From contig NZ_LQCI01000052.1 in assembly GCF_001613935.1 (NCBI RefSeq), positions 377,275 to 441,274 on the forward strand: a stretch of DNA of 64,000 nt, in the 5' to 3' direction. A program made the translations under genes and the position numbers. This DNA comes from Amycolatopsis regifaucium (GTDB lineage Bacteria; Actinomycetota; Actinomycetes; Mycobacteriales; Pseudonocardiaceae). The notes beneath the pieces are model-generated. The model did no database searches. It saw only the letters and a program-made list of their open reading frames with translations, and was not told the origin of the DNA. Of the stretch, positions 33,443 through 41,309 are shown piece after piece (position 1 is the first letter of the stretch; every line of letters starts with the position of its first letter).

Positions 33443-34423
33443 TCAAGCCGCACTCTCCTCGTGAGTGGCGGTGCGGTCGGTCAGTGCCAGGAAGACCTCG
33501 TCGAGGCTCGGCTGGCCGAGGGAGAAGGTGTCGACGACGATTCCCTCGCGGGCCAGCTCGGCGAGCGCCCGCGCGGCGTGTTCGGCGGCGCCCTGTTCGG
33601 TGCTCTCACCCGAAAGCCGGGCGGTCAGCGCGACCGGGTCCGATTCGAGCACCACCTGCGCGTCCAGCGTGCGGACGAGCAGCGCTTCGGCCTCCGGGCG
33701 CTGATCGGCGTCGCGCAGCCGGACGTGGACGGCACCCGCGCCGACCGACGCCTTCAGCTGCCCCTTGGTGCCTTCGGCGATGACCTTGCCGTGGTCGATG
33801 ACCGCGATCCGGGACGCCAGCTGGTCGGCCTCGTCGAGGTACTGCGTGGTCAGCAGGACGGTGGTGCCGTGCCGCACGATCGCGCGCACGATGTCCCAGA
33901 CCTGGTTGCGGCTGCGGGGATCGAGCCCGGTCGTCGGCTCGTCGAGGAACAGCACGTCCGGGGTGTTGAGGATGCTCGCGGCGATGTCGATCCGCCGCCG
34001 CATCCCGCCGGAGTAGTTCTTCACCTGCCGCCCCGCGGCCTCGGTCAGGCCGAACGCCGCCAGCAGTTCCTCCGCCCGCGCCCGGGCGGCCGGTTTGCGA
34101 TGCCCGGTCAGCCTGCCGATCAGCACCAGGTTCTCGGTCCCGGTCAGATCCTCGTCGACCGAGGCGTACTGCCCGGTCAGGCTCACCATGGACCGGACCG
34201 CGTCGGCCTCGCGGACGACGTCCTTGCCGAAGACGCGAGCCTCCCCGCCGGTGGGGCGGAGCAGGGTCGCGAGCATTTTCACCGCGGTGGTCTTGCCGGC
34301 GCCGTTCGGCCCGAGGACGCCGTATACGGTGCCTGCGGGGACCTTCAGGTCGATCCCGTCGACCGCCCGGTTCTCTCCGAACACCTTGACCAGCCCCGAG
34401 GCTTCGATGGCCAGTTCACTCAT
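33443..34423 (-). CDS. ABC transporter ATP-binding protein (DrrA-like)
   Basis: A 326-residue ATPase of the daunorubicin-resistance group. Walker A is GPNGAGKTTAVKML near residue 39, the Q-loop region SLTGQYASVDEDLTGTENLV, the signature NYSGGMRRRIDIAASI, Walker B VLFLDEPTTGLD and the switch histidine in LLTTQYLDEADQLAS replaced by glutamine, as is normal for DrrA proteins. A C-terminal regulatory domain ends SLDEVFLALT. It pairs with the DrrB-like permease gene downstream to form an exporter. It follows the FMN reductase by 24 bases in the same operon. Confidence 0.94.
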   Translation of the reverse strand: MSELAIEASGLVKVFGENRAVDGIDLKVPAGTVYGVLGPNGAGKTTAVKMLATLLRPTGGEARVFGKDVVREADAVRSMVSLTGQYASVDEDLTGTENLVLIGRLTGHRKPAARARAEELLAAFGLTEAAGRQVKNYSGGMRRRIDIAASILNTPDVLFLDEPTTGLDPRSRNQVWDIVRAIVRHGTTVLLTTQYLDEADQLASRIAVIDHGKVIAEGTKGQLKASVGAGAVHVRLRDADQRPEAEALLVRTLDAQVVLESDPVALTARLSGESTEQGAAEHAARALAELAREGIVVDTFSLGQPSLDEVFLALTDRTATHEESAA

Positions 34424-34447
34424 TTTCGTTGTTCCTTTCCGAAGCTT

Positions 34448-35020
34448 TCAGCAGACGTACGGACGGGCGACGCGTGCCTCGCGCAGAGCGAGGCCCCACC
34501 AGAGGAGTTCGTCGAGCAAGGTGGTCACGGCCTGTCCCTGCCCGTCGCTGTCGAAGGGGGTGCCGTCGCGGGCGAAGGAGCCGTCGAGGAGGTTGAAGGC
34601 GACCGTGTCCCGCATCGTCACGGTGTGCAGCTCGGTGAAGATCGAACGAAGCTGCTCCACCGCGTGGAGGCCCTGCGATCGGTAGCCGTAGGAGACGAAG
34701 CCGACCGGCTTCACGCGCCACTCGTCGTAGGCGCAGTCGATCGCCTGTTTGAGGGACGCCGGAAAGCTGCGGTTGTATTCAGGGGTGACGACGACATAGG
34801 CCTCAGCCTCGTCGATCCGCGCGGTGAACCGCTGCATCTCCAGCGTCGCCTGCTCCGGCAGCCCGGCGGGCAGGTCGAACTCGATCAGGTCGAGCACGTC
34901 GAGGACGAGGTCGTCCCGGTCATCCGCGCGGCCGGTGAACCACTTCGCGACGGCGTCCCCCACTCGCCCTTCGCGGGTACTGCCGATGATCACCGCGACG
35001 CGCAGCGGGCGGTTGTTCAT
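34448..35020 (-). CDS. NADPH-dependent FMN reductase, first gene of the exporter operon
   Basis: A 190-residue flavodoxin-like reductase. The FMN-binding loop is VIIGSTREGRVGDAVAKWF near residues 10-28; the second signature VVVTPEYNRSFPASLKQAID and the VGFVSYGYRSQG block are typical of NADPH:FMN or quinone reductases and azoreductases. AGGAGGTC precedes the ATG. The ABC exporter genes follow on the same strand with a 24-base gap, so reduction of a redox-active compound may be linked to its export, which is inference. A strong palindrome lies upstream, at the end of the ROK gene. Confidence 0.9.
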   Translation of the reverse strand: MNNRPLRVAVIIGSTREGRVGDAVAKWFTGRADDRDDLVLDVLDLIEFDLPAGLPEQATLEMQRFTARIDEAEAYVVVTPEYNRSFPASLKQAIDCAYDEWRVKPVGFVSYGYRSQGLHAVEQLRSIFTELHTVTMRDTVAFNLLDGSFARDGTPFDSDGQGQAVTTLLDELLWWGLALREARVARPYVC

Positions 35021-35057
35021 GACCGACCTCCTCTCGTCTCACTGCTCAGGCGCGAGA

Positions 35058-35106
35058 AAGCCGCCTGGCTTTCGCTAGATCGGATCTAGCGAAAGCCAGG
35101 CGGCTT
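35058..35106. terminator. Twenty-four-base perfect palindrome after the ROK gene
   Basis: The arms 35058-35081 and 35083-35106 are fully complementary (AAGCCGCCTGGCTTTCGC onward) around a single base. It lies between the ROK gene and the FMN reductase gene, and most likely terminates the permease/ROK transcript while insulating the reductase promoter. Confidence 0.75.
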
Positions 35107-35132
35107 CGGTCGGTGATCTCGCCCGTCTGCCG

Positions 35133-36035
35133 CTACGCGGCGTCCAGCGCGATCGCGATCGCGCCCAGCAGGGAAGCGTCCTGGTCGAACTTCGCCGACA
35201 CCAGTTCCGGCGGGAACGGCACGGCCTGCGCCAGCCGCTCGCGCAGCGCGGGCAGCAGGACGTCGGCCGAGCGCACCAGCCCCCCGCCGACCGCGATGCG
35301 CTGCGGGTCGAGCGCGATGGCGAGGTTCGCGACATGCATCGAGAGTTCGTCGAGCGCCGCGGAGACCAGCTCCTTGGCCTGCGCGTTCTCCCTGGCGAGG
35401 GCGAACAGCTCGCCCGCGGTCACCGGGCGGCCGAGCAGCACACTCGCCCGGCCGCCCAGCCCACGCCCACCGACGGCTTCCTCCAGCGGCGCCGCTCCGC
35501 TGGCGAACCCGTCGGTGTCCTGCGGTGAGAGGAGGTTGTACCCGATCTCTCCCGCAGCGCCATTCGCGCCGGCCAGCAGCCGGCCGCCGACGAGGACCGC
35601 CGCGGCGATCCCGGTCCCCAGTGAGAGGAACACCGCCGGATCGGTGTCGGCGAGCGCCCCCCACCGCCATTCCGCGAGCGCCGCCGCCTTGGCGTCGGTG
35701 CCCACTTCGATCCCGACGCCGCCGAACTCGGCCGCGACGAGTTCCCGCAGCCGCAGTTCCTCCCAGCCCGGCACGTTGGGGGCCAGCAGGATGCGGTCCT
35801 CCAGCACGATGCCGGGACTCACGACGCCGATCGCGGTGAAACCGTCCGTGGCGCCTTCGTCGGCGAGCAGTTTCCGCGCGGCGGCGAGCGCGCGGCTCAC
35901 CACCTGTTCGGCGCCCGCGTGCGCGTCGGTGTCGAGCCGCCGGGTGGCCAGCAGGTTCCCGGTCCGGTCGGCCAGCCCGATCGCGACCTTCGTCCCGCCG
36001 AAGTCGATCCCCAGGATCAGGTCTTCCCCCGTCAC
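35133..36035 (-). CDS. ROK family protein, sugar-kinase-like, without the zinc motif
   Basis: A 300-residue ROK protein of the glucokinase type. The ATP phosphate-binding loop is LGIDFGGTKVAIGLADRTGN near the N-terminus, with further signatures NVPGWEELRLRELVAAEFG and LSLGTGIAAAVLVGGRLLAG. The family zinc site (histidine plus CxCGxxGC) is missing: the region reads GEIGYNLLSPQDTDGFASGA. It is therefore a ROK enzyme of a zinc-free type, and the substrate is uncertain. The GTG start overlaps the permease stop codon by four bases (GTGA), indicating translational coupling. There is no N-terminal helix-turn-helix, so it is not a ROK repressor. Confidence 0.88.
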   Translation of the reverse strand: MTGEDLILGIDFGGTKVAIGLADRTGNLLATRRLDTDAHAGAEQVVSRALAAARKLLADEGATDGFTAIGVVSPGIVLEDRILLAPNVPGWEELRLRELVAAEFGGVGIEVGTDAKAAALAEWRWGALADTDPAVFLSLGTGIAAAVLVGGRLLAGANGAAGEIGYNLLSPQDTDGFASGAAPLEEAVGGRGLGGRASVLLGRPVTAGELFALARENAQAKELVSAALDELSMHVANLAIALDPQRIAVGGGLVRSADVLLPALRERLAQAVPFPPELVSAKFDQDASLLGAIAIALDAA

Positions 36036-37441
36036 TTCCCGGTCCCCTCTGCCGCCCCCGCGAACGATTCCTGGATCCCCTTCGGCCCGAACGGCCACAC
36101 GCGTTCCGCTTTCGCGTAGACGAGGAACGCCGCCACGCCGACCGCGATCCAGCCCACCGAAAGCCCGATCGAAAGCCAGGTGGCGGAGAAATAGATGTAG
36201 ACCCAGCCGAGCAGCGCGATGATCGTGGGGATCGGGTAAAGCCACTGCCGGTACGGCCGGTCCAGCTCCGGCCGCCGCCGTCGCAGCACCACGATCGCCG
36301 CGACCTGCGCCAGCGACTGGACGATCACCAGCACCGTCACCGCCGCGTTGATCACCGCGGTCAGGGTGAACAGCGACCCGATGGCGGTGATCAGGCCCAT
36401 CGTCAGCACACCGGCGGTCGGCAGGTGCAGTTTCGGGTGCAGTTTGGCGAACACCGGCAGGAACACCTTGTCGCGCGCGGCCTCGAAGGGGACTCGAGAT
36501 CCGCCGAGCAGGCCGGCGAACACCGAACCGATCGCGGCGATCACGATGAACACGGTGATCACCTTGGCCGTGCCCGTGCCCCACGCCTGTTCCAGCACGG
36601 CGGAGGCGACCGACGTGGCGTTCTTCAGCTCCTCCAGCGGGATCGAGCCGAGCACGCCGAGCTGCAGCAGGAAGTACAGGCTCATGATGCCGAGGATCGA
36701 GAAGACGATCGACCGCGGCAGCGTCCGGCCGGGGTCGCGGACCTCACCACCGAGGTAGGCGCTGGTGTTGTAGCCGAGGTAGTCGTAGATGGCGATGATC
36801 AGGCCCGCGCCGAGTCCGGCCCAGAACGCGCCGCCGTCGAGCGAGAACGCGCCAGGCGTGAAGGCGAACGCTTGCGCGCCGTCGAAATGCGTGAACGCCG
36901 CGACGATCACCGACAGCGCGGCGAACAGCATGACCGCGAACAGGACGGTGGTCAGCTTCCCGATCTCGCCGATCTTGCGGAACAGCGCCAGCACGATCAG
37001 GACGATGACGGCGAGGCCGATGATCTTGCCGAGTCCGGTGGTCCCGCCCTCGTCCGCCACGCCGGGGATCAGGTAGCCGAGGTACTGGACGAGGCCGATG
37101 ATGCCGGTGGACATGATCAGCGGGATGAACAGCACCGCGCTCCAGGCGAACAGGAACGGCATGAGCCTGCCGGTCCGGAAGCCGAACGCCTCGCGCAGGT
37201 AGACGTAGGTGCCGCCGGCGCCGGGGAGCGCGGCGCCGAGTTCGGCCCAGATCAGGCCGTCGGCCAGCGCGATGACCGCGCCGATCAGCCAGCCGAACAT
37301 CGCCTGCGGACCGCCGAGGGTCGCCACCATCGCGGGGATGGTGACGAACGGGCCGATCCCGCACATCTGGGTCATGTTGATGGCGGTCGCCTGGAGCGGC
37401 CCGATCTTCCGCTCGAGCCCCGGCTGCGGGGATGAACTCAA
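36032..37441 (-). CDS. APC-family amino acid/amine permease
   Basis: A 469-residue permease with twelve membrane helices. The N-terminal IGPLQATAINMTQMCGIGPF contains the substrate-site GIGPF motif of the APC fold; the GAGGTYVYLREAFG and SRVPFEAARDKVFLPVFAKL blocks are also typical. The start is TTG with GGGAGG seven bases upstream. It is the first gene of a coupled pair with the ROK-protein gene. Upstream lies an AT-rich palindrome that may be an operator. APC members carry amino acids or amines, so coupling to a sugar-kinase-like protein is unexpected; an amino-sugar derivative is one possible substrate. Confidence 0.92.
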   Translation of the reverse strand: MSSSPQPGLERKIGPLQATAINMTQMCGIGPFVTIPAMVATLGGPQAMFGWLIGAVIALADGLIWAELGAALPGAGGTYVYLREAFGFRTGRLMPFLFAWSAVLFIPLIMSTGIIGLVQYLGYLIPGVADEGGTTGLGKIIGLAVIVLIVLALFRKIGEIGKLTTVLFAVMLFAALSVIVAAFTHFDGAQAFAFTPGAFSLDGGAFWAGLGAGLIIAIYDYLGYNTSAYLGGEVRDPGRTLPRSIVFSILGIMSLYFLLQLGVLGSIPLEELKNATSVASAVLEQAWGTGTAKVITVFIVIAAIGSVFAGLLGGSRVPFEAARDKVFLPVFAKLHPKLHLPTAGVLTMGLITAIGSLFTLTAVINAAVTVLVIVQSLAQVAAIVVLRRRRPELDRPYRQWLYPIPTIIALLGWVYIYFSATWLSIGLSVGWIAVGVAAFLVYAKAERVWPFGPKGIQESFAGAAEGTGK

Positions 37442-37458
37442 AACGCGCCTCCCTATTA

Positions 37459-37477
37459 GTTAGTAAAGTTTCTTAAC
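37459..37477. promoter_or_regulatory. AT-rich operator-like palindrome upstream of the permease/ROK operon
   Basis: GTTAGTAAAGTTTCTTAAC is an imperfect palindrome centred on 37468, with 7 of 9 positions matching between arms. It lies 18 bases upstream of the permease TTG start in an otherwise GC-rich region. It resembles operators of ROK-type sugar repressors, though none is encoded here. Confidence 0.5.
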
Positions 37478-37655
37478 ATAATTTCCGGCGTGTCGGAAGG
37501 CCGGGCGGCGAAGTTGTCGCGCACCGGTCCGGTCCGAACTGCCCGAAAGGGCGAAATCCGCGAAATACGCCCGAACGGACCAAGCCGGGACGTATCAGGG
37601 GGCCGTCATTCCGCGTCCTTATCCGAGAGGACGTCTTCCAAGGACGGTGAGGTCC

Positions 37656-38162
37656 ATGAAACGGCTGCTCAGCACGGTGATGGCGATCGCCGCACTCGGC
37701 TTCGCGACAGGCTGCGACGGCACCTCCGCCCCACGGGACACCGCGCCCGCCGATGTGACCGGCGGCGGGGTGACCACCGAGGTCGCTCCGACGGCGTCGA
37801 CCGGATCGACGACGTCATCCGGTGGAGGCGGCGGCCGTACCGAAGATCCGGGGCCGCCGCCCGGGGTGCCCGGCAGTCCGATCGAATACGACCACACGCG
37901 GATCGGCGCTGAACCGAAGATCGCCAAGTCGGACATCGAAGGCGACATCAGAAAGGCGTGCGGCCCGGGCCTGTGCGGGGTGAAGGTGGTGATCACGGGC
38001 AAGGGTGACTGCACCGCGCACATCACGCCCTCCCCGGTCAAACCCGGCGGCAGGGTCACGGTCACCGCGGCACCCTGCAAAACCGAGGTGACCGAAGAGA
38101 CCACGACCTCGGAAAACCCGCCCTCCAGCAGCGAACAGCCCGGCCAGACCACCTCCGGATGA
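37656..38162 (+). CDS. Putative lipoprotein, low-complexity, coupled to a membrane protein
   Basis: A 168-residue exported lipoprotein. The signal peptide MKRLLSTVMAIAALGFATGC ends in a lipobox (FATGC, cysteine at residue 20). The mature protein begins with a Thr/Ser/Gly-rich linker, has a folded core around ACGPGLCGVKVVITGKGDCT with cysteines that may form disulfides, and ends with a Thr/Ser/Glu-rich tail. GGTGAGG precedes the ATG. The next gene overlaps by four bases (ATGA), so both proteins are probably made together and act at the membrane. Function unknown. Confidence 0.8.
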   Translation: MKRLLSTVMAIAALGFATGCDGTSAPRDTAPADVTGGGVTTEVAPTASTGSTTSSGGGGGRTEDPGPPPGVPGSPIEYDHTRIGAEPKIAKSDIEGDIRKACGPGLCGVKVVITGKGDCTAHITPSPVKPGGRVTVTAAPCKTEVTEETTTSENPPSSSEQPGQTTSG

Positions 38163-39058
38163 CCACGCGGCGGGGCCTGCGCCGTCCGGAGCCGAAAGCC
38201 GCGGAACCCGGCTCCGGACCGCCGCAGGCGCTCAAGCTGGTCGGCACGGTGCTGGCCAACACGACCCTGCTCACCGCGCTGCTCTACTTCTTCGGGCTCG
38301 TCGAAACGCAGGTGCTCTTCGCGTACTTCCGCGTGCACTACACCCTTCTCGCCCAGACCCCGGACGAGATCTTCGCGCGCGGCGCGGACGGCCTGTACCT
38401 GCCGGTGGCCGGTGCGGCGGGGACGGTGCTCGGCTTCCTGGTCGCCGTACGGATCCTGCGGCTGCGCCTCACCGAGACCGCCTGGACCCGGCTGCTCCGG
38501 ATCTGCACGCCGATCGCGGCCGTCCTCGGTGCCTCGCTCCTCGTCACCATCGTGTTCGTCGCGTTGAATCCGGAGCCGTTCCGCGACCACCCCGGACTTC
38601 CCGGACTCGGCTTCGCCCTCGGCGTGCTGATGCTGCTGTTCGCCTGGCGCCGCTGGACTTCGGACTCCCGGTCGAGCCTGCTCGAACTCGTCCTGGCCTA
38701 CGCGCTGGTCAGCATCGGGTTGTTCTGGGCCGTCAGCGACTACTCGGCCGCCGTCGGCACCCGGCGCGGTTTCGAGACCGCGGCGGGGCTCCCCTCACGT
38801 CCCGCCGCGACGCTCTACAGCGCCGAAAGCCTCAACCTCACCGCGGGTGGCGTCCTCCAGGTGAGATGCGCGGCTCCCGATGCCGCCTACAAATACCGGT
38901 ACACCGGGATGAAGCTGCTGTTGCAGTCCGGCGGCCAGTACGTGTTCGTGCCGTCGGACTGGCGGGCGAGCACCGGTGTCGCCTTCGTGCTCCCGAAGAC
39001 CGAGAAGCTACGACTGGAATTCGGCCCAGCCCGGTCGGTACCGCCCGCCGCCTGCTGA
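38159..39058 (+). CDS. Hypothetical membrane protein with extracytoplasmic C-terminal domain
   Basis: A 299-residue protein with about five hydrophobic helices in residues 25-200 (LVGTVLANTTLLTALLYFFG; AGTVLGFLVAVRILRL; IAAVLGASLLVTIVFVAL; LGFALGVLMLLFAW; VLAYALVSIGLFWAVSDYSA) followed by a roughly 100-residue soluble domain (RPAATLYSAESLNLTAGG, QSGGQYVFVPSDWRAST). The start overlaps the lipoprotein stop. Similar proteins occur widely in actinobacteria but have no known function. The downstream alpha/beta hydrolase gene converges with one base between the stops. Confidence 0.75.
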   Translation: MTTRRGLRRPEPKAAEPGSGPPQALKLVGTVLANTTLLTALLYFFGLVETQVLFAYFRVHYTLLAQTPDEIFARGADGLYLPVAGAAGTVLGFLVAVRILRLRLTETAWTRLLRICTPIAAVLGASLLVTIVFVALNPEPFRDHPGLPGLGFALGVLMLLFAWRRWTSDSRSSLLELVLAYALVSIGLFWAVSDYSAAVGTRRGFETAAGLPSRPAATLYSAESLNLTAGGVLQVRCAAPDAAYKYRYTGMKLLLQSGGQYVFVPSDWRASTGVAFVLPKTEKLRLEFGPARSVPPAAC

Positions 39059-39059
39059 G

Positions 39060-39893
39060 TCAGCCCAGTCGGCGCACCAGCCACTCGCCGACCATTTCGT
39101 CGACCACCTTCGTGATCGGCAGTTGCGGCGCGGGGTCGATACCCGGGTCTTCGGCCAGCGGATGCGCGAGTTCGGGCACCCGGTTCAGGCGGACGTCGTC
39201 CGGGCGGGTGTACTGCCCGCGAAGCGCGGCGACGAGATCGTCGGCGTCCGCGCGCAAGGACGGGTAGTCCTCCTCACCGCTGACGAGTAACAACGGAACC
39301 TGCTGTTCCCGCGCCGATATTTCACCCGATCGTGCGACGAAGTCGAGCTGATCCGCCGCCTGATTCGCTTTGTCATCCCACGAATAGGGCTGCTCCAGCA
39401 TGCCTTCCACCAGGCCGACCACCGAACGCGCCCGGATCGCGGGGTTGACCAGTGCCGCCGCGCGGACCGGGATCTCCCGGGTGGCGAGGATCGTCAGCGC
39501 CACGGCGCCGCCCAGCGAACCGCCGACGACGGCCATCCGGGAGGTGTCGAAGCCGAACCGTTCGCGCAGCTGGGCCAGTGCGGCGGGAAACTCCAGGGCG
39601 GCCTGCGCGACGATCGGGTCGACGTAGGCGAGCATCGCGTCACGGCGGGCCCGTTCGACGACGGCGTCCATGGTGCCGTCGATCATTCTCGCGCCGCATA
39701 ACGGCATTCCGAGATAGACGCGCCACGCAGGCACTTCCGCCAGCGGCAACGCGGCCGCGAACGCGGCGTCGGACCGGGGCGAATCGATCATATGCCAGGC
39801 GACGACCACCGGCGCGGGGCCGCTGACCTCGGTCGATGGCGGCAAGGCGGTGAACGGGACCCCCGCGGCCGTGCCGGTAACCGGTTCTCCCAC
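39060..39893 (-). CDS. Alpha/beta hydrolase (esterase-like)
   Basis: A roughly 277-residue alpha/beta hydrolase. VVVAWHMIDSPRSDAAFA lies in the oxyanion region, the nucleophile elbow is MAVVGGSLGGAVALTILATR, LLLVSGEEDYPSLRADADDL holds the likely acid and VPELAHPLAEDPGIDP the catalytic histidine. The start is uncertain: GTG at 39893 follows GGGGAAGG by about five bases, while an in-frame GTG at 39926 and an ATG further upstream are alternatives. It is divergent from the J-domain/NERD gene and ends one base from the convergent membrane protein. The natural substrate is unknown. Confidence 0.82.
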   Translation of the reverse strand: MGEPVTGTAAGVPFTALPPSTEVSGPAPVVVAWHMIDSPRSDAAFAAALPLAEVPAWRVYLGMPLCGARMIDGTMDAVVERARRDAMLAYVDPIVAQAALEFPAALAQLRERFGFDTSRMAVVGGSLGGAVALTILATREIPVRAAALVNPAIRARSVVGLVEGMLEQPYSWDDKANQAADQLDFVARSGEISAREQQVPLLLVSGEEDYPSLRADADDLVAALRGQYTRPDDVRLNRVPELAHPLAEDPGIDPAPQLPITKVVDEMVGEWLVRRLG

Positions 39894-40077
39894 CACTGTC
39901 CTTCCCCGTGCGCTGTCGATCTCCACGATATCGAGGACGCACCAGCGGTGGACCTCGTTCCGCCACAAGCGAAACAGTATGCCCACGAGGTCACCCCGAC
40001 GCGCCGCGGAGGTGGTTGCCGACGACCGGCGGCGGCCGAATAGTGTTGCGGCCCGGCCCTTTGGAGGTGAACCGCCC

Positions 40078-41160
40078 GTGCCCGATGTCGACTACTACGA
40101 GGTGCTCGGCGTGGGCGAGGCCGCCTCGGTCAACGAGATCAAGACCGCTTACCGGCGCCTCGCGAAGTCGCATCACCCGGACACCGGGGGTTCCGCGCTC
40201 ACGTTCCAGCTGGTCCGCGAGGCCTACGACACGCTCAGCGATCCGCTGCGGCGTGCGGGCTACGACGCGGGCGGACGCTCCGTACGCGCGCCGATCCGGC
40301 CGCGGCCGAGACGTCGCTTCGGCGACGAACCGGGCTACGAGCCCGAGCCGGTCGTGATCGATCCCGAAGACCTCGAATGGTGGGAATTCGCCGCACAGGA
40401 CGAACGTGTGCGCCACGGACGGCGGCGCGGCCCCGGGCATACGCCCGTCGTGGCGGCGGTCGGCGGGATGGTGCTGGTCCTGCTGCCGGTGCTGACCGGC
40501 GTCGGGTTCTCGGCCCCCACCCTGATCGTCTGGCTGATCCTGACCGCCGGAACGGCCCTGCTGGTGCAACGGCTCGCACGCGGCTATCTCGCCGCTTCCC
40601 GTGCCAGGAACCGGTTCGCCGCGGAGTTCGGCGGGAAACGCGTGTTCGGCACCCCCGGCACCGAGACCGACGAACTCGCCGAGCGGCTCACCGCCGACCT
40701 GCTCGAACGCTATCTGACCAGGCTGCCGGGCGCGCGGATCTTCCACGGCCTCTCGTGGCCGGACTCGGTCTTCGCCGACATCGACCACGCGGTGTTGTGC
40801 GGCAAGCGGCTCGTGCTCATCGAATCGAAGCTGTGGCTGCCCGGGCACTACGAAACCGACGACGACGGCCGTCTGCTGCGCAACGGCCGCGCCTTCCGCG
40901 GCGGCGGGAGCAGGCTGACCGAAAGCGTCGCCGAATACCGGCGGATCCTGCCGGGGGTCGCGGTGCGCGGGGCGATGATCGTGTACCCGAGCCGGACCGG
41001 CGAGGTCACTACCGAGTACGAGGATCTCTCCCCCGCGCCGCCGATGACGCCGGAGCAGTTCCTGCACGAGATCGGCGGCTGGCTGGCGGCGGAGCCGTCC
41101 ACTGTGGACTCGGCGACGATGCGGACCGTGCGGGACCGCGTCGTGGGCGGGAACGCCTAG
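40078..41160 (+). CDS. J-domain protein fused to a NERD-like nuclease domain
   Basis: A 360-residue protein of unusual architecture. Residues 1-65 are a J-domain with an intact HPD (AKSHHPDTGGSALTFQLVRE), which would recruit DnaK. After an Arg/Pro-rich linker, two membrane helices at about residues 121-165 (VVAAVGGMVLVLLPVLTGVG; LIVWLILTAGTALLVQRLA) anchor it. Residues about 190-330 resemble a NERD/restriction-type domain, with an FADIDHAVL aspartate and an ESK catalytic-type motif in VLIESKLWLPGHY. The start is GTG with GGAGGTGA upstream. The gene stands alone. Activity as a nuclease is inferred from the motif only. Confidence 0.85.
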   Translation: MPDVDYYEVLGVGEAASVNEIKTAYRRLAKSHHPDTGGSALTFQLVREAYDTLSDPLRRAGYDAGGRSVRAPIRPRPRRRFGDEPGYEPEPVVIDPEDLEWWEFAAQDERVRHGRRRGPGHTPVVAAVGGMVLVLLPVLTGVGFSAPTLIVWLILTAGTALLVQRLARGYLAASRARNRFAAEFGGKRVFGTPGTETDELAERLTADLLERYLTRLPGARIFHGLSWPDSVFADIDHAVLCGKRLVLIESKLWLPGHYETDDDGRLLRNGRAFRGGGSRLTESVAEYRRILPGVAVRGAMIVYPSRTGEVTTEYEDLSPAPPMTPEQFLHEIGGWLAAEPSTVDSATMRTVRDRVVGGNA

Positions 41161-41168
41161 CGGCAGCC

Positions 41169-41233
41169 CGCGTTTCGTCCTCTGAATGCGGTAGTGCGCG
41201 ATGCCGACTACCGCATTTAGAGGACGAAACGCG
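41169..41233. repeat. Long inverted repeat CGTTTCGTCCTCTGAATGCGGTAG
   Basis: The arms 41169-41194 and 41208-41233 pair over 26 bases with one G-T mismatch and a 13-base loop. The core TTTCGTCCTCT/AGAGGACGAAA and CTACCGCATT also occur, degraded, at 16229-16290, so this appears to be a member of a dispersed intergenic family. It lies between convergent genes. Confidence 0.7.
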
Positions 41234-41247
41234 TTTCGGGGCGACGT

Positions 41248-41294
41248 GTGAAGGCCCCTTTCCCTCGGCTGAGCCGAGGGAAGGGGGCCTTCAC
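41248..41294. terminator. Twenty-three-base hairpin GTGAAGGCCCC between convergent genes
   Basis: The arms 41248-41270 and 41272-41294 pair with one G-T mismatch (GTGAAGGCCCCTTTCCCTCG onward). It probably terminates the J-domain/NERD and carboxypeptidase transcripts. A shorter relative, GTGAAGGGCCCCTTCAC, occurs at 57679. Confidence 0.75.
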
Positions 41295-41309
41295 GTACTC
41301 GCGAGAGAA

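Noticed and set aside
35133..36035. ROK gene as a transcriptional repressor of the upstream palindrome
   Set aside because: The protein starts directly with the ATP-binding loop and has no helix-turn-helix, so it cannot be the DNA-binding regulator.
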